From Sphaerulina vaccinii (Eukaryota; Ascomycota; Dothideomycetes; Mycosphaerellales; Mycosphaerellaceae), in contig JAKUDP010000018.1 in the NCBI GenBank assembly GCA_022570795.1, positions 248,001 to 312,000 of the forward strand: a stretch of 64,000 bases of DNA. Reading direction: 5' to 3'. The notes under the pieces are model-generated. The model searched no databases and had not been told where the DNA came from. It saw nothing but the letters and a program-made list of their open reading frames with translations. Shown here one piece after another: positions 1 to 12,694 of this stretch. The number at the start of each line of letters is the position of its first letter. The stretch's first letter is position 1. Both the position numbers and the translations under genes were made by a program.

Positions 1-21
1 TTACAAGAAGGTATGCTACGC

Positions 22-2990
22 TCATGAGACCACTTTTTCTCGCAATGTGCCCAGGAACATGGCGCCAGACACTCCTTGATCGGCGCGGTCCTCGACCAAC
101 ATAGTCTGTGCCCAGAGGCGCAAGCTTGGCTCGCCGTCCTCCCTGATAAGATAGAGCGGTGGTACAGTGATGCTGCCACAGCCTTTGCCACGATGATCGC
201 GCGACTTCTCGACGACGGCGCGCACGCGTTCGTTCATCTCACTCTCGAGCACTGGTAGCGAGGTCTTGCCCTGCTTGAGCTGATTCTTGTCTTCTGTGCC
301 GAAGACATCATTGATGAGAGCTGGCACAGCGTCACGTCCTAGCCAGAGGAACTGTGTCTGGCCATCGTCGATAAGATACAGGCCGAATGGCACAATGTTG
401 CCCGAGGTAAGGTTGAGAGGTGGAGGCATCACAATGGCTCCAGTCTCTGGGTTGGGCAGTCCTGCGTCGTCAGGCATGTCGTGCAATGAGTACATGCGTG
501 GGTAGATGTATTGCATGAGGAGAGGAAGCGGAAGCGTGGACAACAGGCACAGAGCTGCGCTTCGTAGGTCGGTGGGGATTTGTGAGGACTTGCGAAGGCC
601 AAGCTGTGTATTGTGTCAGTACTACCCATACCAGAAGGTATAAAGTGAACTTACGTGTTTCATCAGACCAAGGAACAACATCGGCATGGCGCGCATGTTG
701 GCAGGGAACTGGAGTCCGCCGCCGCCCATGTTGCCGCCACCGAGCTCTTTCTTGTATGTCTGAAGCAATTCGATCATCTTAGCTTGCAGAGCATCACGCG
801 CTGCGTCGAGACCACTGCTAAGTGCTCTTTCCACGGCCTTGTGAGCAAAGTAGTGTGTGATTGCTTGTTGATCAGCCGAAGCATATACATCTGCCATGTT
901 CTGAGTGACTGGTATACTCAGAGTCATGACACGAATCCTTCGTTCGCCATTGCACGTTGTGTGGAGAACACCAACTTGCAGACACGCGAATGCCTTCGTG
1001 ATGCTCTCGTCAATCGCGATTTCGACCACATAAGCCTGATCGCGTGGCATGGCAGGGAAGGCGCAGAGGTCGCTAGATCTGTTGAAGAAGTTGCCATAAA
1101 AGGCACTCGGACGAAGTCCAGTAGTCGTTCGCACACGGAGGACAGCTTCAAGGCCAATCTCAGAAGACAGGTAGTCGCTGAACTCGGTGGCGAACTTGAT
1201 CGCATCCTCTGTTCGTGCTGCGTTCCAGGCTGGGTAGAAGTATGTTTGTCCTCCAGTGTATCTTGGTAGATTGCTCAAGCTCGCCACATCCTGATACTGT
1301 GCGCTGAACAAGAACATGTCGATGGACACCTGGGTCTTGCTGCACTCCACAGCGAAGCTCTTGTAGAAGCTGTTCTGTGTTTGTAACAGACTGTTCTCTT
1401 TTGACGTGCCAAGCAGCTTCTTGTCTTCCCTCATGTCGAGCTTTCCGAAGCCGACATTTGGCAAAGTGGCAGAGAGCACGACCATCTTACCACCAACATG
1501 ACTGATCAGCTTGTGGCCAGCTCGAAGTGCTGATCCCATGGCGCTGCTGTTGTTCTGTGTGTTCGCGAACATGCCCTGCAGCTTCTCTAGGAAGGCTTCG
1601 ATATTGGCCCGGCACTCAGTCAGGTTGACCAGAAGGTCCTCTGGCGTTGGCAAGAATGGCTCGTCCAGGTCACTGACGACAAGCATCTTGGCTTCGTTGT
1701 TCTCACCACCATCTCGTGGAATCTGAAAGTAATGCAGAGAACCATCGACAGCCATGAATCCAAGTCGCGTCCGTCGATCGGTGTTTGGTATCCGGTCCAG
1801 ACTCTCCAGGATGCAACGAGCTGCAGTTGCCAATAGACCGCTGGTGACGCCCGCGTAGCTGACGTCAAACAAGAAGAGATAGATCAATGGTTGTGGTGCC
1901 CGGACCATATACTCCTGGGGAGCTACGAACTCGCTGACAGCGTAATTGAGCTCGGGTCTTTGCCATCGATCCACTGATTGCTGCTTCACACTATCCCAAT
2001 CGAAGCTCTGAGGTACATCATTCGTGAGATTGCACATATTACATCTCCATCTGTGCGAGTGGTCCAGGAAGCTTGCGAATGGGTTCATATATGTCCGACA
2101 TCTTCTGCAGCGAGCAATGACTTGATCGTATTGTACTGGTACATCATCTTCGGCATCGTGCAGAGCTGCGTATGGCTGAATGATGAGGGCAAAGGGCAGC
2201 TTGCTCTTCTTCAGTAGTGAGTTCGTGGCAGGCATGGCGTTTAAGGTCGATCGGACGTATTTGGGCGAGCAGTTAGCATGTGGTGACGGCGTCACAGATG
2301 ACTGCAGATTTACATGTTAGCATCTGACATTGCAGAACTCTGAGGATCACTCACATTTGGTGGAAGGATGATCTGTGGTGGAGGCTGGTCCAAGTCGCTA
2401 ACATGGAAAGGTGCACCCTGGGCACTAATGTCCACTGGCTGCAGTGGGTTCAACCGCATCTGCACGCCTTGCTGCTGAGGAGGCAGAGGTTGTGGAGGTT
2501 GTGCGCCGCCTATGCCCATCTGTCCAAATTGCTGTGTCATGCCTGCAACTGGCTGCGCGCCGGGCTGTCCAGGTGTAGGGTATCCAGGCGGAGGAGCTTC
2601 GTAGCCACCCTGAGCACCACCGTATGCGGGCGGCTGTTGGAACCCTCCTTGTGGTGCTGGGCTGCCTACTCCTGGAGCGGCTCCATATGCGGGTTGCTGA
2701 GGCATACCATACTGTGGTTGCTGTGCTTCCGCCGGCTGAGCTTGGTAGCCATATCCTCCGTATCCAGCCTGAGGTGCTGGCTGTCCTGGATATGGACTGC
2801 CCGCCGGTGGTGCTCCTCCTGGCGCTGCGTTCCCTCCTGCGCCAAATTCATATGCCTGTCCAGCATACCCGCGCTTCTTCTTCGAGGGCGCTGCTGCTGG
2901 CGTAGGCTGTTGTCCATAGCTCCCATCTTTCGCATACTGGCCATCTTCTGGATTCGGCGCGCCGTCGTACGATGGCAGAGGGTCCGCCAT
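22..2990 (-). CDS. sec24: COPII coat cargo-adaptor subunit Sec24
   Basis: Sec24 is the cargo-binding subunit of the inner COPII coat and pairs with Sec23 at ER exit sites. I assemble three exons: complement(22..603, 655..2301, 2355..2990), giving 954 residues, the usual size for the family. The 53-bp intron (GTGAGT...CTGCAG) and the 51-bp intron (GTAAGT...ACACAG) restore one frame. Visible in order: a Pro/Gln/Gly-rich disordered N-terminus (about 1-210), a zinc finger at about 275-300 (CRRCRTYM...RWRCNMC), the trunk/vWA-like region with FLFDVSYAG and RCILESLDRIP, the beta and helical domains, and a C-terminal gelsolin-like domain (FLWLGRDAVP). The ATG at 2988-2990 is followed by MADPLPSYDG, and the gene ends in TGA. 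It is divergent from the C2H2 gene to its right. Family identity is secure; the exact splice sites are inferred from consensus and frame. Confidence 0.95.
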
Positions 2991-5900
2991 ATTGTCTAGT
3001 TGTCGTCCTGTGCACTACTCTCCTCCGCGCTCGCTCACGTTTCTGCTGAGGAACAATACAGTAACAAGCCAGGTTGTGGGCCGGGAGAGAGATATAAAGC
3101 ACGAGCGCTCCAGGCGGCAGTGTCAGGAAGAGGTTGTTGTAAACGTGGCGATGTTGAAGTAGCGGTGTTTAGATTGAAGTTCATAAGTTCGAGGGGCCTC
3201 AAAGCTTGGACACCTTCACATGGCAGACATCACGAAATCATATTGATGCAAATCTTTCTTGTGGAAGGTACATATCATCGCATCGCGGTCCTGCTCATTG
3301 CACTCCTTCGCAGTCTACTAGAGAGTATTGATCCGCCACACACAGCCATAATGCCTAAACGCATTGAAGCGTGTTCACAACTATGCCAAGTGCCAGCTGG
3401 TATTCGGGTTCGAGAACCCTGGCTGGCGAACGACGAGTGTATGCCTAAGGCAGAGATTGATATGCACAGTCAAGCAGTATTACATTGTGTTGAATGGCTA
3501 TCTGGAGGCTGGAAGAGTGTTGCATACGACCTAGGCTTCTGCTTGGTCGCTGCTCCCGTGTCTGTTCTCAGCTTGAAAGCGCTGTCCAGCTCCGCAAGAC
3601 CAAGCACTCAGTCCGTAACTCGCAGCTGCGATTGGTGTCGATGCTCTTCTGGCAGGTAGTCAGCTTGCTTGATCGATGCGAGTGCAGAAAGTGCTTGTAG
3701 ATAGGCCGAAGCCACTGATATGTTGCAAATTCCAATTTTGCAGACGAAAATATTGCTCCTGTCCGACCCGTAACGCCAAAAAGATGCCAACAAGTACATA
3801 GCCATTGTTCGCGACTGCGGTTTTCGACAACGTTGTTCCTAGCAGGAAGTGGGTTTACTGTATCGATGACTAGAGACTTAATGGCGGCTTAAGCACGACA
3901 AGTACTCGTGCCAGCGTATCACCCGAAGCCAGAGGTCTTAATGCCTAGCCTAAGGGACATGAGCATCATGAGAGCTATCGCATTGAGCATGGACCAGACG
4001 ACGTTACAAGCGGCTGTCTGCAGAGCAAACGCGCACCTAGCATCTGATCAGCAAGGTGAAGAAGTAGAGCAAGGGTTCGCTTCCACAATAGGAAGAGCTC
4101 ACTGGACAGCCACAAGATGTCCTTCTCGAGCTCAGCGTTTGCATACAGCGGCCGGAAAGGGTTGCTGCAACCCGAAAAGTCACAAAATGCAAGAGCCCGG
4201 TTCCAGGGCATCGGTGGCAGCAGCTGAGTCGCACAGAACAGACAACCATGGTGCCAGCGTATGCGACGCGCACTGCGTCCAATATCATGTTGTGACTCAG
4301 CATGAAGAGGTGAGGTCAAACGCTCGTCAATCCCTGTTCGCAGCGAAATATTCAAACGGCAGGCACATTGGTCTCTAATCCGACCTCACCTCCTCACGTC
4401 GTACTACTTGTCTTGCAGGCCACCACTTGTTGCGCACGAATATGCACGATATCTTGTCGACGCTGTGTAAGCACCACCAACTGTCACCCAGTCTTTCCGC
4501 ATGCAACAGCTCCATCGAGGTCCGGCATGCGAGCAAATAATGTACTTACCAGTCGCGGCTCTGGCTTGAATCTGACATTGAGTCTATCGCATCCTGAGTC
4601 GTTCATCCAAGAAGATGCATGTCGTAACAGATGTTATTATTCCTTCGCGGTAGTCGGAGACAAGAGCGAAGTGGCTGGTGGTGGTTGACATCCACACGAG
4701 CGAGTCAGTGGTTCCGGCCAAGCGAGCCCTTGATGATCTGATTCAGACGCCTGATGATGACAGCACGAGCACATCCTCTGGTCAGGCCTCTGGTTCACCG
4801 TCGCTTGCGACACTCTTTGTGTAAGTCTGTTCCAGTCTCGCGGGCTACCCAGCGCTCTCATGCTTGCCAATATCCGCCATCTCGACCGTCCGCATTGACT
4901 TCCCTTCATGCATCGAGTCCATCTTCTGCAAAATCGCAACTTTCATTGGGTACCTGGACTAGATGTACTCCGGTACCTGCCCTTGCATGGACGCGATTGC
5001 TCATCGAGCACGCTAGCTCTAGCTGCATCCTTCATGCAACATGTGGTTAAGCCGAAGATCTCTCGCTATTGGTCTTCACAAGACTGTGAGTACAAAATAC
5101 CGGAGGTGTGCAGCACAGATGGCAGCAACATCTTCGCGATAGCCGTTGGCAACGTTTAGGCGACGTCGCACTTCCATGCTGGCGCTGGCTTCGTCGAACT
5201 CGCCGCCTCACCGCCAGAAGCTGAGGTTTGAAGGAGAAGCTGAATCCCAGGCCCGGACGTTTCAACGACACTCCTTGGCTGTCCCGAAGACCGCTTCGGA
5301 TGCCACCTTTGAGCTCGCCACAGCAGGTACACAAACCGGTGAGGAATGGAGTTGCGCCGAAGGTATATCACTCCATCCTGCAGCGCGCGTATACAAACTG
5401 TGAGCGTGGGACGAAGTGAGACGGTGCGAGTCCTCGCGCCTGTGCCTGTTCCTGGTCGTGCCTATGGTTCATAAGGTTGCGCACTAGCGAGGTACACCAA
5501 GAGATCCCAACCCCATCAATAACAGCCAAGCCGCGCAACAGAGAGTCATCGTGTGAGCGAGCTTATCACAGCCTGCGCATTTCTGACCTCGACTGTTGTC
5601 CGACCTCTTCCGGCAGAGTCGACGACCTCAACATCCGAGCTACCAGGAACAGACTGCGAGGGGCGAAGTCTCGTCAGGCATCGAATGCGCGGGCGTCAGC
5701 CTTTTCTGAATCGACAGCGAATGCGCAGCAGTTCTCACAGGCGGATCTGCATCAGGCGGCTTTTAACCCAACAACCCTGTGAAAGGCAGGCCCCACTCGA
5801 GCACATCCTCCCCCTCCACCAGCGCCATCTGCGACTGCGACCACTCTGGTACAGTTCTCCCGTGCGTCTTACCAGCCAGAGCCTGCGTATCTGCGGGATC

Positions 5901-6420
5901 TGCTTTTCTCCCCTCCCCATCGATGCTTTCGTGCCTGCGCTCCAACGTCAGACTGTGTGGCGGGTATCCTTGACGAGCTGCACTTGGCCGCAGCCTGTTT
6001 CAAAGCGTACCTTATCAGTCGTCAGCGCTTCTAGCCGCGCCGCCTGCGCTATTCTCATCATCATCTTTCTGCGGCTTCCCGTATGCTCTGCATGTTCACG
6101 ATTGACGACTAGACGCCCGTTACGGAGCTTTTCCGTTCGAGTCCTTCCTTACCATCTGTTGGACGACCCTTCATGCATAGGAACCGTTCGCGATCCAGCC
6201 TTACATACTCGGCTTACGCCAACGAACGATTCTGGAGACGAAGCTGATCACGCCTGTACCGGAGGCATAGTGGACGCGCATATGACGATCGATGGGAGGC
6301 GTCAGTCGACGGCCTGTTAAGACGACTCTACATACCCTCGCGCTCTTTACGAGACGCTCGCTGGTTGCACAACTTCAGCAGTAAGCTGTCGAGCAGCCTC
6401 GGAAGTCTGCTGCAACACAA
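2991..6420. other. Long intergenic region between divergent sec24 and a C2H2 regulator
   Basis: These 3.4 kb hold the sec24 promoter on the left and probably the promoter and long leader of the C2H2 gene on the right. The last kilobase or so is C/T-rich and contains many short open frames. The longest frame (5553-6320, plus) has no ATG, and its composition does not resemble a protein. I recognise no gene, tRNA or mobile element here. A long leader is common for fungal regulators, but transcription of this part is inference. Confidence 0.5.
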
Positions 6421-8635
6421 ATGGCAGCCTTCTCTGCTGTCAATACTGGTCTGCCTGGCTCGGAGGACAGGCAGATAGAGGGATTAGCTGCTCCATCGAC
6501 TCCAAAGCCTGACGCCAGTGCATCCGAGCAGCCGCGTCGTGATGCGCACGAGGACGAGTCGACACCGAACACGCCCACGGGACATAGCTTTGGTGGTGTA
6601 TTGGGGCAAAGACCTTTGCCAGACGGAGCTGTAGCAGTGCCTGATACACCCTCGAGAACGGAGGGAACCACTGCGGTGAAGAGAGATGCATCGCACCTGG
6701 AAGATGTGGAGATGGGAGATGCAGACAACGGAGAGAATGCAGAAGATGATGGATCAGACGACGAGAGCGTAGATGGCGACGGACAACGATCGTCGAAGAA
6801 GAAGAAAGGACAACGGTTCTTCTGTACTGAATTCCCGCCATGTCAACTCAGCTTCACGCGAAGTGAGCACTTGGCTCGGCACATACGGTGAGTCGCGAGC
6901 GTCATAGATGCGGAAGCATGTACAGATGCTAATGAGAGACAGGAAACATACAGGAGAGCGACCATTTCAGTGCCACTGCTCAAGACGATTCTCTCGACTG
7001 GACAATCTGCGTCAGCACGCACAGACCGTTCATGTGAATGAAGAGATTCCAGCTGAGTCGCTCGCTGCCACTAGCACGAGGTTTCAAAGACAGATCAGGA
7101 CGGATCGAGTACGGCCACCGAATAGTCGGTCACGCGCTTCGACACTCGGTAGCTCGGCAGGGAGTCATCGCGGCCATGGACGCAACCTATCGACATCTAG
7201 CATTGGCTCCACGACCTCGAGTCTTGGTGGAGATGACGATTATCGCCGAAGACCTCAGCCATTGGCCATGGCAGGGAGCGATGCGGCTGCTCGAGCACGA
7301 CTTTCACTCGAAACCTACAACACGATTCATGGAAGTCCAGGACAGGCCCAGTACATCTACTACAACCAGTCGCCTAGTGGTTATAGCACGCCTACATCCA
7401 CAGCATACTCCACAGGTGGCCAGAGCCCACGCTTTCAGTCCGGAATGACTTCCCCAGTGTCGACACTGTCGAGGAACTCATACTACAATGGAGCGCGGCA
7501 CAGCAGAAGACTGTCTGTGCCATCTGCAGCGAATCCATACCAGACGCCGACCATGAGCTATCACCCTCAGCCGCCTTACTTCAATGCGCCGCCTTCCGGG
7601 ACATCTGCGAACTTCTCCCATAATAGCAGTGTGTTTGCTAGCCCGACAAGCTCAGTCTTCTCCCATGGTCGCCGAGAGTCCGAGAGTGAGATGGAGTACC
7701 GACGACGGACTTGGCATCCCAGCTCGAATTCGCAGTACGCACAGCGACCGGCCACGAGCGGTCTGACGTATCATCAAACCCCAGATGAACCGCGACCAGC
7801 GTTTACTCAACAGCAAGCAGCGAGCCAGATGACAAGACTGCCAGGGATTGAGAGTTTCGATCATGCTCCGCCACCGGGAGTGCGACAACCGCCACCTCCT
7901 GATGCCATGATGCCGGATGCTTCGCCAAGGCCGATGAGTTCAGGCAGGGAGCTACAGCAAGGTTTGAACAGGCTCGACATCACTGCGACCAATGCACCTA
8001 TCGAAGGACAGTGGCAGGCACACCAGGCACCACCACATCCTCAGCAGCCGGTCTACTATCAACAAGCCCCACCACCTCATATGGTGCAGTATGCCCAACC
8101 ACCCAAGCATGCATCAATGCCAGAGCCGCCTGTCACACCACGCAGGAACAAACGCAACGCTTGGTATGGTGGTCCGATCACCCCAGGTCAGCCCGTACCT
8201 GTTCCTGGTCAGCCCTACATGATGCACCGCCCTTCGCCTGAGGACTCTGGCAGCAGTGATGGAGTACCAACGCCATCTACATCGCAGGTGAACGAGTATA
8301 ACCCGGTGATCGTCAACCCCAATGGACCACCGGCAGAATACCTGCCACCTGGTACGGCCGTGACCACCGAAGAGCAGCACAAGGTATACTACAACCCAAG
8401 CAGTCACACGCAACACAAGTCAGATCGCATTCGGACTGACTCCGGCTATCAGCCATATCAGCCACACGAACATCAGCAGCAACCTCCTCAGACCTATGCT
8501 CTGCAGGCTGGTCATGACCCGCGGTTCCCACCACAGCACTATGCACCACAACCCACGAACGAAATGTCAAAGCTAGATGCGCTTGTCGCCGTCGCTACGA
8601 GTGAAGGCAACCGCGCTGCAGAGCATCGATCTTAG
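6421..8635 (+). CDS. C2H2 zinc-finger transcription factor (two fingers)
   Basis: Two exons, 6421..6887 and 6943..8635, encode 719 residues. The 55-bp intron (GTGAGT...GCTAATG...GACAG) falls between the two fingers and restores the Arg-Lys linker. Finger 1 has an unusual C-x5-C spacing (CTEFPPC) with HLARHIRKH. Finger 2 has C-x1-C (QCHC) with LRQHAQTVH. The linker HTGERPF is classical. An acidic/Ser-rich N-terminus with a short basic stretch (SSKKKKGQ) precedes the fingers. About 500 residues of Ser/Pro/Gln/Tyr-rich disordered sequence follow, typical of an activation region. The finger pair resembles fungal stress/carbon regulators of the Usv1/Rgm1 kind, but I cannot assign an ortholog. The ATG at 6421 has a good context (ACAAATGG). 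The product should act in the nucleus on DNA; targets are unknown. Confidence 0.85.
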
Positions 8636-10083
8636 ACCACATACTACGAGCTACATGGCACTGGCTCGAATGAACGATCGACGACACACCATATTGCTAT
8701 TCCCTTTAGTATCACGACATTTACGAAGCTACGACTCTTCTTTTACGCCCTCAACGCAGAACACGAAACGCACGAAACACAATTATCATTATCATTATAT
8801 CTCTCATGACCTTTTGGAACGATCATGCATTACGGATGGCGGAACTCTTCAACAACGACATTTTCTGCACGAACGATGGAAGGGAAGGAAAGAAGGAATA
8901 AGGATGATACCCAAGGACGACCGTTTCAGAGTTTGCATATAGCGTTATTTCGACGCACACATCATGATGATTTATCACAGCAGGAGGAGGATGCACTTAT
9001 TTTCGTGAGCTTTTTGATATCCTTCACCCGCGTTCTTGGTCTTTGCAGCAGGAGGGATATTGAAATTTTGATTGTGCAGATTGATGAAGTGAGTGATGCG
9101 GAATGATCAGGCGGGTACACTTTCCAGTGCCATAGCATCTCCTCTATGCAATACATCTTATCGCCGACTCTACTGCGTAACCATCACCTCAAGCTTACTT
9201 GATGGAAACGAATATCTCGACATCACGATTGGACAGCAGGTCCACACAGCGCAAGTACCAAATTGGCACGCTGGCAGTATCACAGGCAAGTAACCGCTCG
9301 CCTTCCCTGCATACAATTACTGACTTCAGACGCGACATGAACTTGATCAGTGCCATCTATCGGCGGTTCTTCTAGGACGAAGGTGAACTTGTCAACCTTT
9401 GCAGCTTGAACCCCGGTGGGCATAGATGGTATGGTATGGTTGGAAGTGCCTTCGTCTGCAATGGAGTCTGGGTTATTGATTAAGTTCCAGTGCTCGGAAC
9501 AGCATCCGATGGAACCGATGAGCTGCTTCAGACTTAGACGACACCGGTTTGAGGATGTGGCTGGCTGTCATGCAGGGGCACGTGGGCTCGAAAGGAAGCT
9601 CTGAAACCCATCCAACATTCTGGCCCGCATCTTCTCAGAGTTACCTTTCTCCCACTTAGACCCAACGCAACAGACCAGATGCTTTGTTGCAGCGTTCGAG
9701 CGCTATTCGGATGGTATTGGACGCTCCTTTCGCTTCTAGAAACTCACAAGTTGGAGAACATGAGATGGGCCCACTCTCATGAAGCTGGACTCTTCAGCCG
9801 CGTGCGCCTCCAGGCTCGGTGGATATTTCTGCGCTGGTCCCGTAAGGCTTAAGAGCCTCAACCGCCTATGTACCTTTTTTTGCTGTGGGTAGAGAGCGAG
9901 GCGCAACGCAGCCGGGTTAGTGAAGTTGCACATCGAATGGCAGTGCACATCCATCGAACTTTCAGAGACGCCATCACGGCACGCTGGCACATGGCATAAG
10001 TCGAACCTGCCCTCCTGGAAAGCAGCTCTGTTCTCATACAGTGTCAGACAGCCTCAAGCTCCATATCGCCCAGCACTCGCACG
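8636..10083. other. Intergenic region and 3' UTR
   Basis: This is the 3' flank of the C2H2 gene, with a small ATTATC-type simple repeat near 8780, and the promoter of the secreted protein gene that follows. Short frames on both strands have no recognisable product. I see no RNA gene or mobile element. Confidence 0.5.
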
Positions 10084-11374
10084 ATGCCACCGAAACTCCT
10101 GCTGAGGCTTGGATTGCTAGCAACAGCAGCTCCAGTATGGGCCGACACTCCACGCTGCGGGTCCCCCGGACTCCGCCATGACATGTGCTTACAGAAGGCA
10201 CAAGGAGGCAAGCAAGATTGTTCGTCGTTCTTACATGCGACTGTAATTCCGTGTCCAGTGTGAGTTCTACGAACGGCCTGTCAACGATCGCACCACTGAG
10301 AGAAACAGAACAACGACAATAAGCACAACGTCTACGGTCACACAGCCAGCTGTCACGAGTACCATCTCATCAACATTTACCGCCACCGATTTCTTCTCAA
10401 CAACCACAACTAGCAGTTCGACAACTTTCGTTGATGAGACATTCAGTACGACTACAACAACCACTGAATCTACGACGACCACAGTAAGTAGGCTTTCTTG
10501 CTCAAAGCAAATTATCATGCGAGGAGTCTGCTGACCTGGAATTCTTCTCTGCAGGTATCAGAAACCACTACAGTGACAATCACTCCAGATTCTGTGTCAG
10601 TGAATAAGCGAGCTGCATCATCAACATGGCCACTACTTGTACCTCTAGCACTCAGAGTACCCACGGAAGCGATCAATGCAAGAAGAGACGGAGTACTCAG
10701 CTGCAGTCCCACCACTGTGTTTCCAACGAAGATACCAGCTACCGCCACTGGAGGCTGCCTCAGCCCTTCCCAGTACTCTTCAGCATGTGCATGTGCCAGC
10801 GTCACCACCTCCACCACAACACTGCCCCAGCAGACGATCACCAAGCGTCGCAAGGCTACCATTACGATGACTATCACGCCGCCTGCCATAACCTCTACAT
10901 TTCTAGAGACGAGCCGCGTATCCATTACTAGTACTTCGGTTCTCACAGACATCTCAACTATCACTACGACGATTGCGACAGATACCGAGACTACTACTGA
11001 GCGTTCGACCATCACACAGACCCAGACATCGACTGCTATATTGGTAGCAGTGAAATGCGACACTGGCTGCAAAATCGGCTGTAAGTATTACTAGAAGTTT
11101 CAAAGGATGACGAACTTGTTGTTAATCGATTTGAACAGCCGGGATTGCTTTCCAAGTGACTTGTGGCCAAAGTGCCACATTCACTGGTGCGAGTAGTACC
11201 TCTACCCAGATACTAGGTTCCGTACAAGCCTGTACAGCTGCTTGCGGCGCTGCTGCTGCTTGTAACGCTTTCAACTTCAACGGGGCCTCGGGCATATGTA
11301 CTTTGTACAACAATGCCGCAAACTATGGGTCTACGTCGAGCGATTTGCAGTCAGCTTTCGGAATTTTATGTTAA
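10084..11374 (+). CDS. Secreted Thr/Ser-rich protein with C-terminal PAN/apple-like Cys module
   Basis: I reconstruct four exons: 10084..10259, 10309..10483, 10555..11080 and 11139..11374, giving 370 residues with all phases consistent. Exon 1 starts with a clear signal peptide (MPPKLLLRLGLLATAAPVWA) and a short Cys-patterned segment ending DCSSFLHATVIPCP. Next comes a long Thr/Ser-rich, probably O-glycosylated stalk. The last exon carries six cysteines in a pattern like a PAN/apple fold (QACTAACGAAAACNAFNF and SGICTLYN). The introns are 49, 71 and 58 bp, with GTGAGT, GTAAGT and GTAAGT donors. The gene is easily missed because no single frame covers it. A cell-surface or extracellular role is inferred; binding partner unknown. 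There is no obvious GPI signal at the C-terminus. Confidence 0.75.
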
Positions 11375-11974
11375 CAGCTGTTGAATACGTACATCTTATC
11401 GCCGAAATCGGTTCGCAATTCAAGCCTGAGCGTCGCTTGGGGTCACCATCACTCACCACATACAGGCGACGAACGCAGCTTCTGGCAGCGTCGGAGATGT
11501 CATTGCCGAAAGGCCTCGCTAACATCGCACACTCTTACAATGCCAACTCTTATGTGGCGCGCTCGGGTGCATACTGCATCAAGGGAGATAATATACACCT
11601 CGCTTCGGCCTCATCTTACCACTTCTCGAAGACAAAGTATGCAGGTTCATCTGTCCTTGTGTTTACGCCCCTTCATCGACATTGGCGTCTGCTCCACGTT
11701 CGCAGCTCATTTTGCAGTATTCCAAGCTCATACAGGTACAGGTAAGCCTGGAGATGCTTTAAATCCAGCAGCTGAGTGTGTACTTCCTACCGGCTTTGTT
11801 GTCTTGTCGTGCGGAACAAACGAACGTCCGGCACACATTGCACTTGCAACTCCCGACCACGAGACCAAAAGCGGACATAGCTCGAGTCCTTCCTCATGCC
11901 GCGCTGTATAAGAAGTCGTTCGCCGGACACGTCGGAAAGATATCTTCAAGACAAGAATCGTACCATCTACCACC
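11375..11974. other. Intergenic region
   Basis: This is the 3' flank of the secreted-protein gene and the promoter/leader of the small gene starting at 11975. Open frames here look like chance frames. No feature is supported. Confidence 0.5.
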
Positions 11975-12400
11975 ATGGGAAAAGACCACATCAACGTCCT
12001 ACACATCACCAACAACACTGGACATGACCTCCAATTAGGCACTTCCTGGTTCGACAGTGGTCGAGTCGCTGATCATAACTCCTGGCCAGCTACCATTGCG
12101 AACGGCATGCAGCTCGAGATCAAGACCTACGAGAAGGACTGGGCCGCCACGGGCTGCTCTGGTTGGGTCTGCTATGGTCTCGACAGCACGAAGTCTTCGC
12201 TTTTCTTTGCCTTTTCCAATCCACTGACCGGCACGAACAAAGTCGGCGTAGACAACAACGACAAGATCTGGCGCTCCATGAACGATGAGTACGCCGGCAA
12301 GACCGTCAGCGTCCAAGTAGGTGACGGCGCGTCCGTGACGGCCTACATACAAAGTACACCAGAGAACCCAAACAATGCAACATACAATCTTGCGATGTGA
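11975..12400 (+). CDS. Small conserved-looking protein of unknown function (141 aa)
   Basis: A single exon with a strong start context (CACCATGG). The product is 141 residues with no signal peptide and no transmembrane segment. It starts VLHITNNTG and has a central Gly/Trp/Cys segment (GCSGWVCYGL). The alternating pattern of hydrophobic and polar residues, rich in T, S, N, G and V, suggests an all-beta sandwich, loosely like small fungal aegerolysin- or lectin-type proteins. I do not recognise the family and do not assign a function. It is followed by ist1 on the same strand, about 290 bp downstream. Codon use matches a real gene (GC-ending codons). Confidence 0.7.
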   Translation: MGKDHINVLHITNNTGHDLQLGTSWFDSGRVADHNSWPATIANGMQLEIKTYEKDWAATGCSGWVCYGLDSTKSSLFFAFSNPLTGTNKVGVDNNDKIWRSMNDEYAGKTVSVQVGDGASVTAYIQSTPENPNNATYNLAM

Positions 12401-12694
12401 TGATTGGTGTGTCGCAACGATGCTTGCCATCCTATCACATCGGCCAAAACTTGGGCATGCTGAGAAGTTTTCATTTGTGCTTCGCTTGCATTCAGCTTAG
12501 ATCTACATAGCAGTCGTATACCTTACTAGACCTTTGATATGCCCTTGAATAGTGCTTTCTGTTTCGCGTGTGAGATGGGAATAATGTGTGTTGGTGAAGT
12601 GAAGCCCACGCTAGTCCACTTTTGGAGCTGTATCGCTTGTGGGTCGAGAATCACTTTCACGTTCTCAACCACCACTGGAGGATATACCGCCACA

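Noticed and set aside
3210..3230. 16-base match (ACCTTCACATGGCAGA) to the 3' end of introner D
   Set aside because: The rest of the element (core and inverted arm) is absent, and one such match is expected by chance in a 64-kb self-comparison.
3400..3430. GGGTTCGAGAACCC resembling a tRNA T-arm
   Set aside because: The flanks do not form a cloverleaf and no A box is found upstream at the right distance; just a short palindrome.
3000..3659. 219-codon plus-strand frame next to sec24
   Set aside because: It starts on TTG rather than ATG, overlaps the sec24 promoter, and shows no domain or codon bias.
5553..6320. 255-codon plus-strand frame upstream of the C2H2 gene
   Set aside because: It has no ATG start, lies in a C/T-rich leader-like region, and its composition (many Arg, Cys, Leu and Ser runs) looks like translated noncoding sequence.
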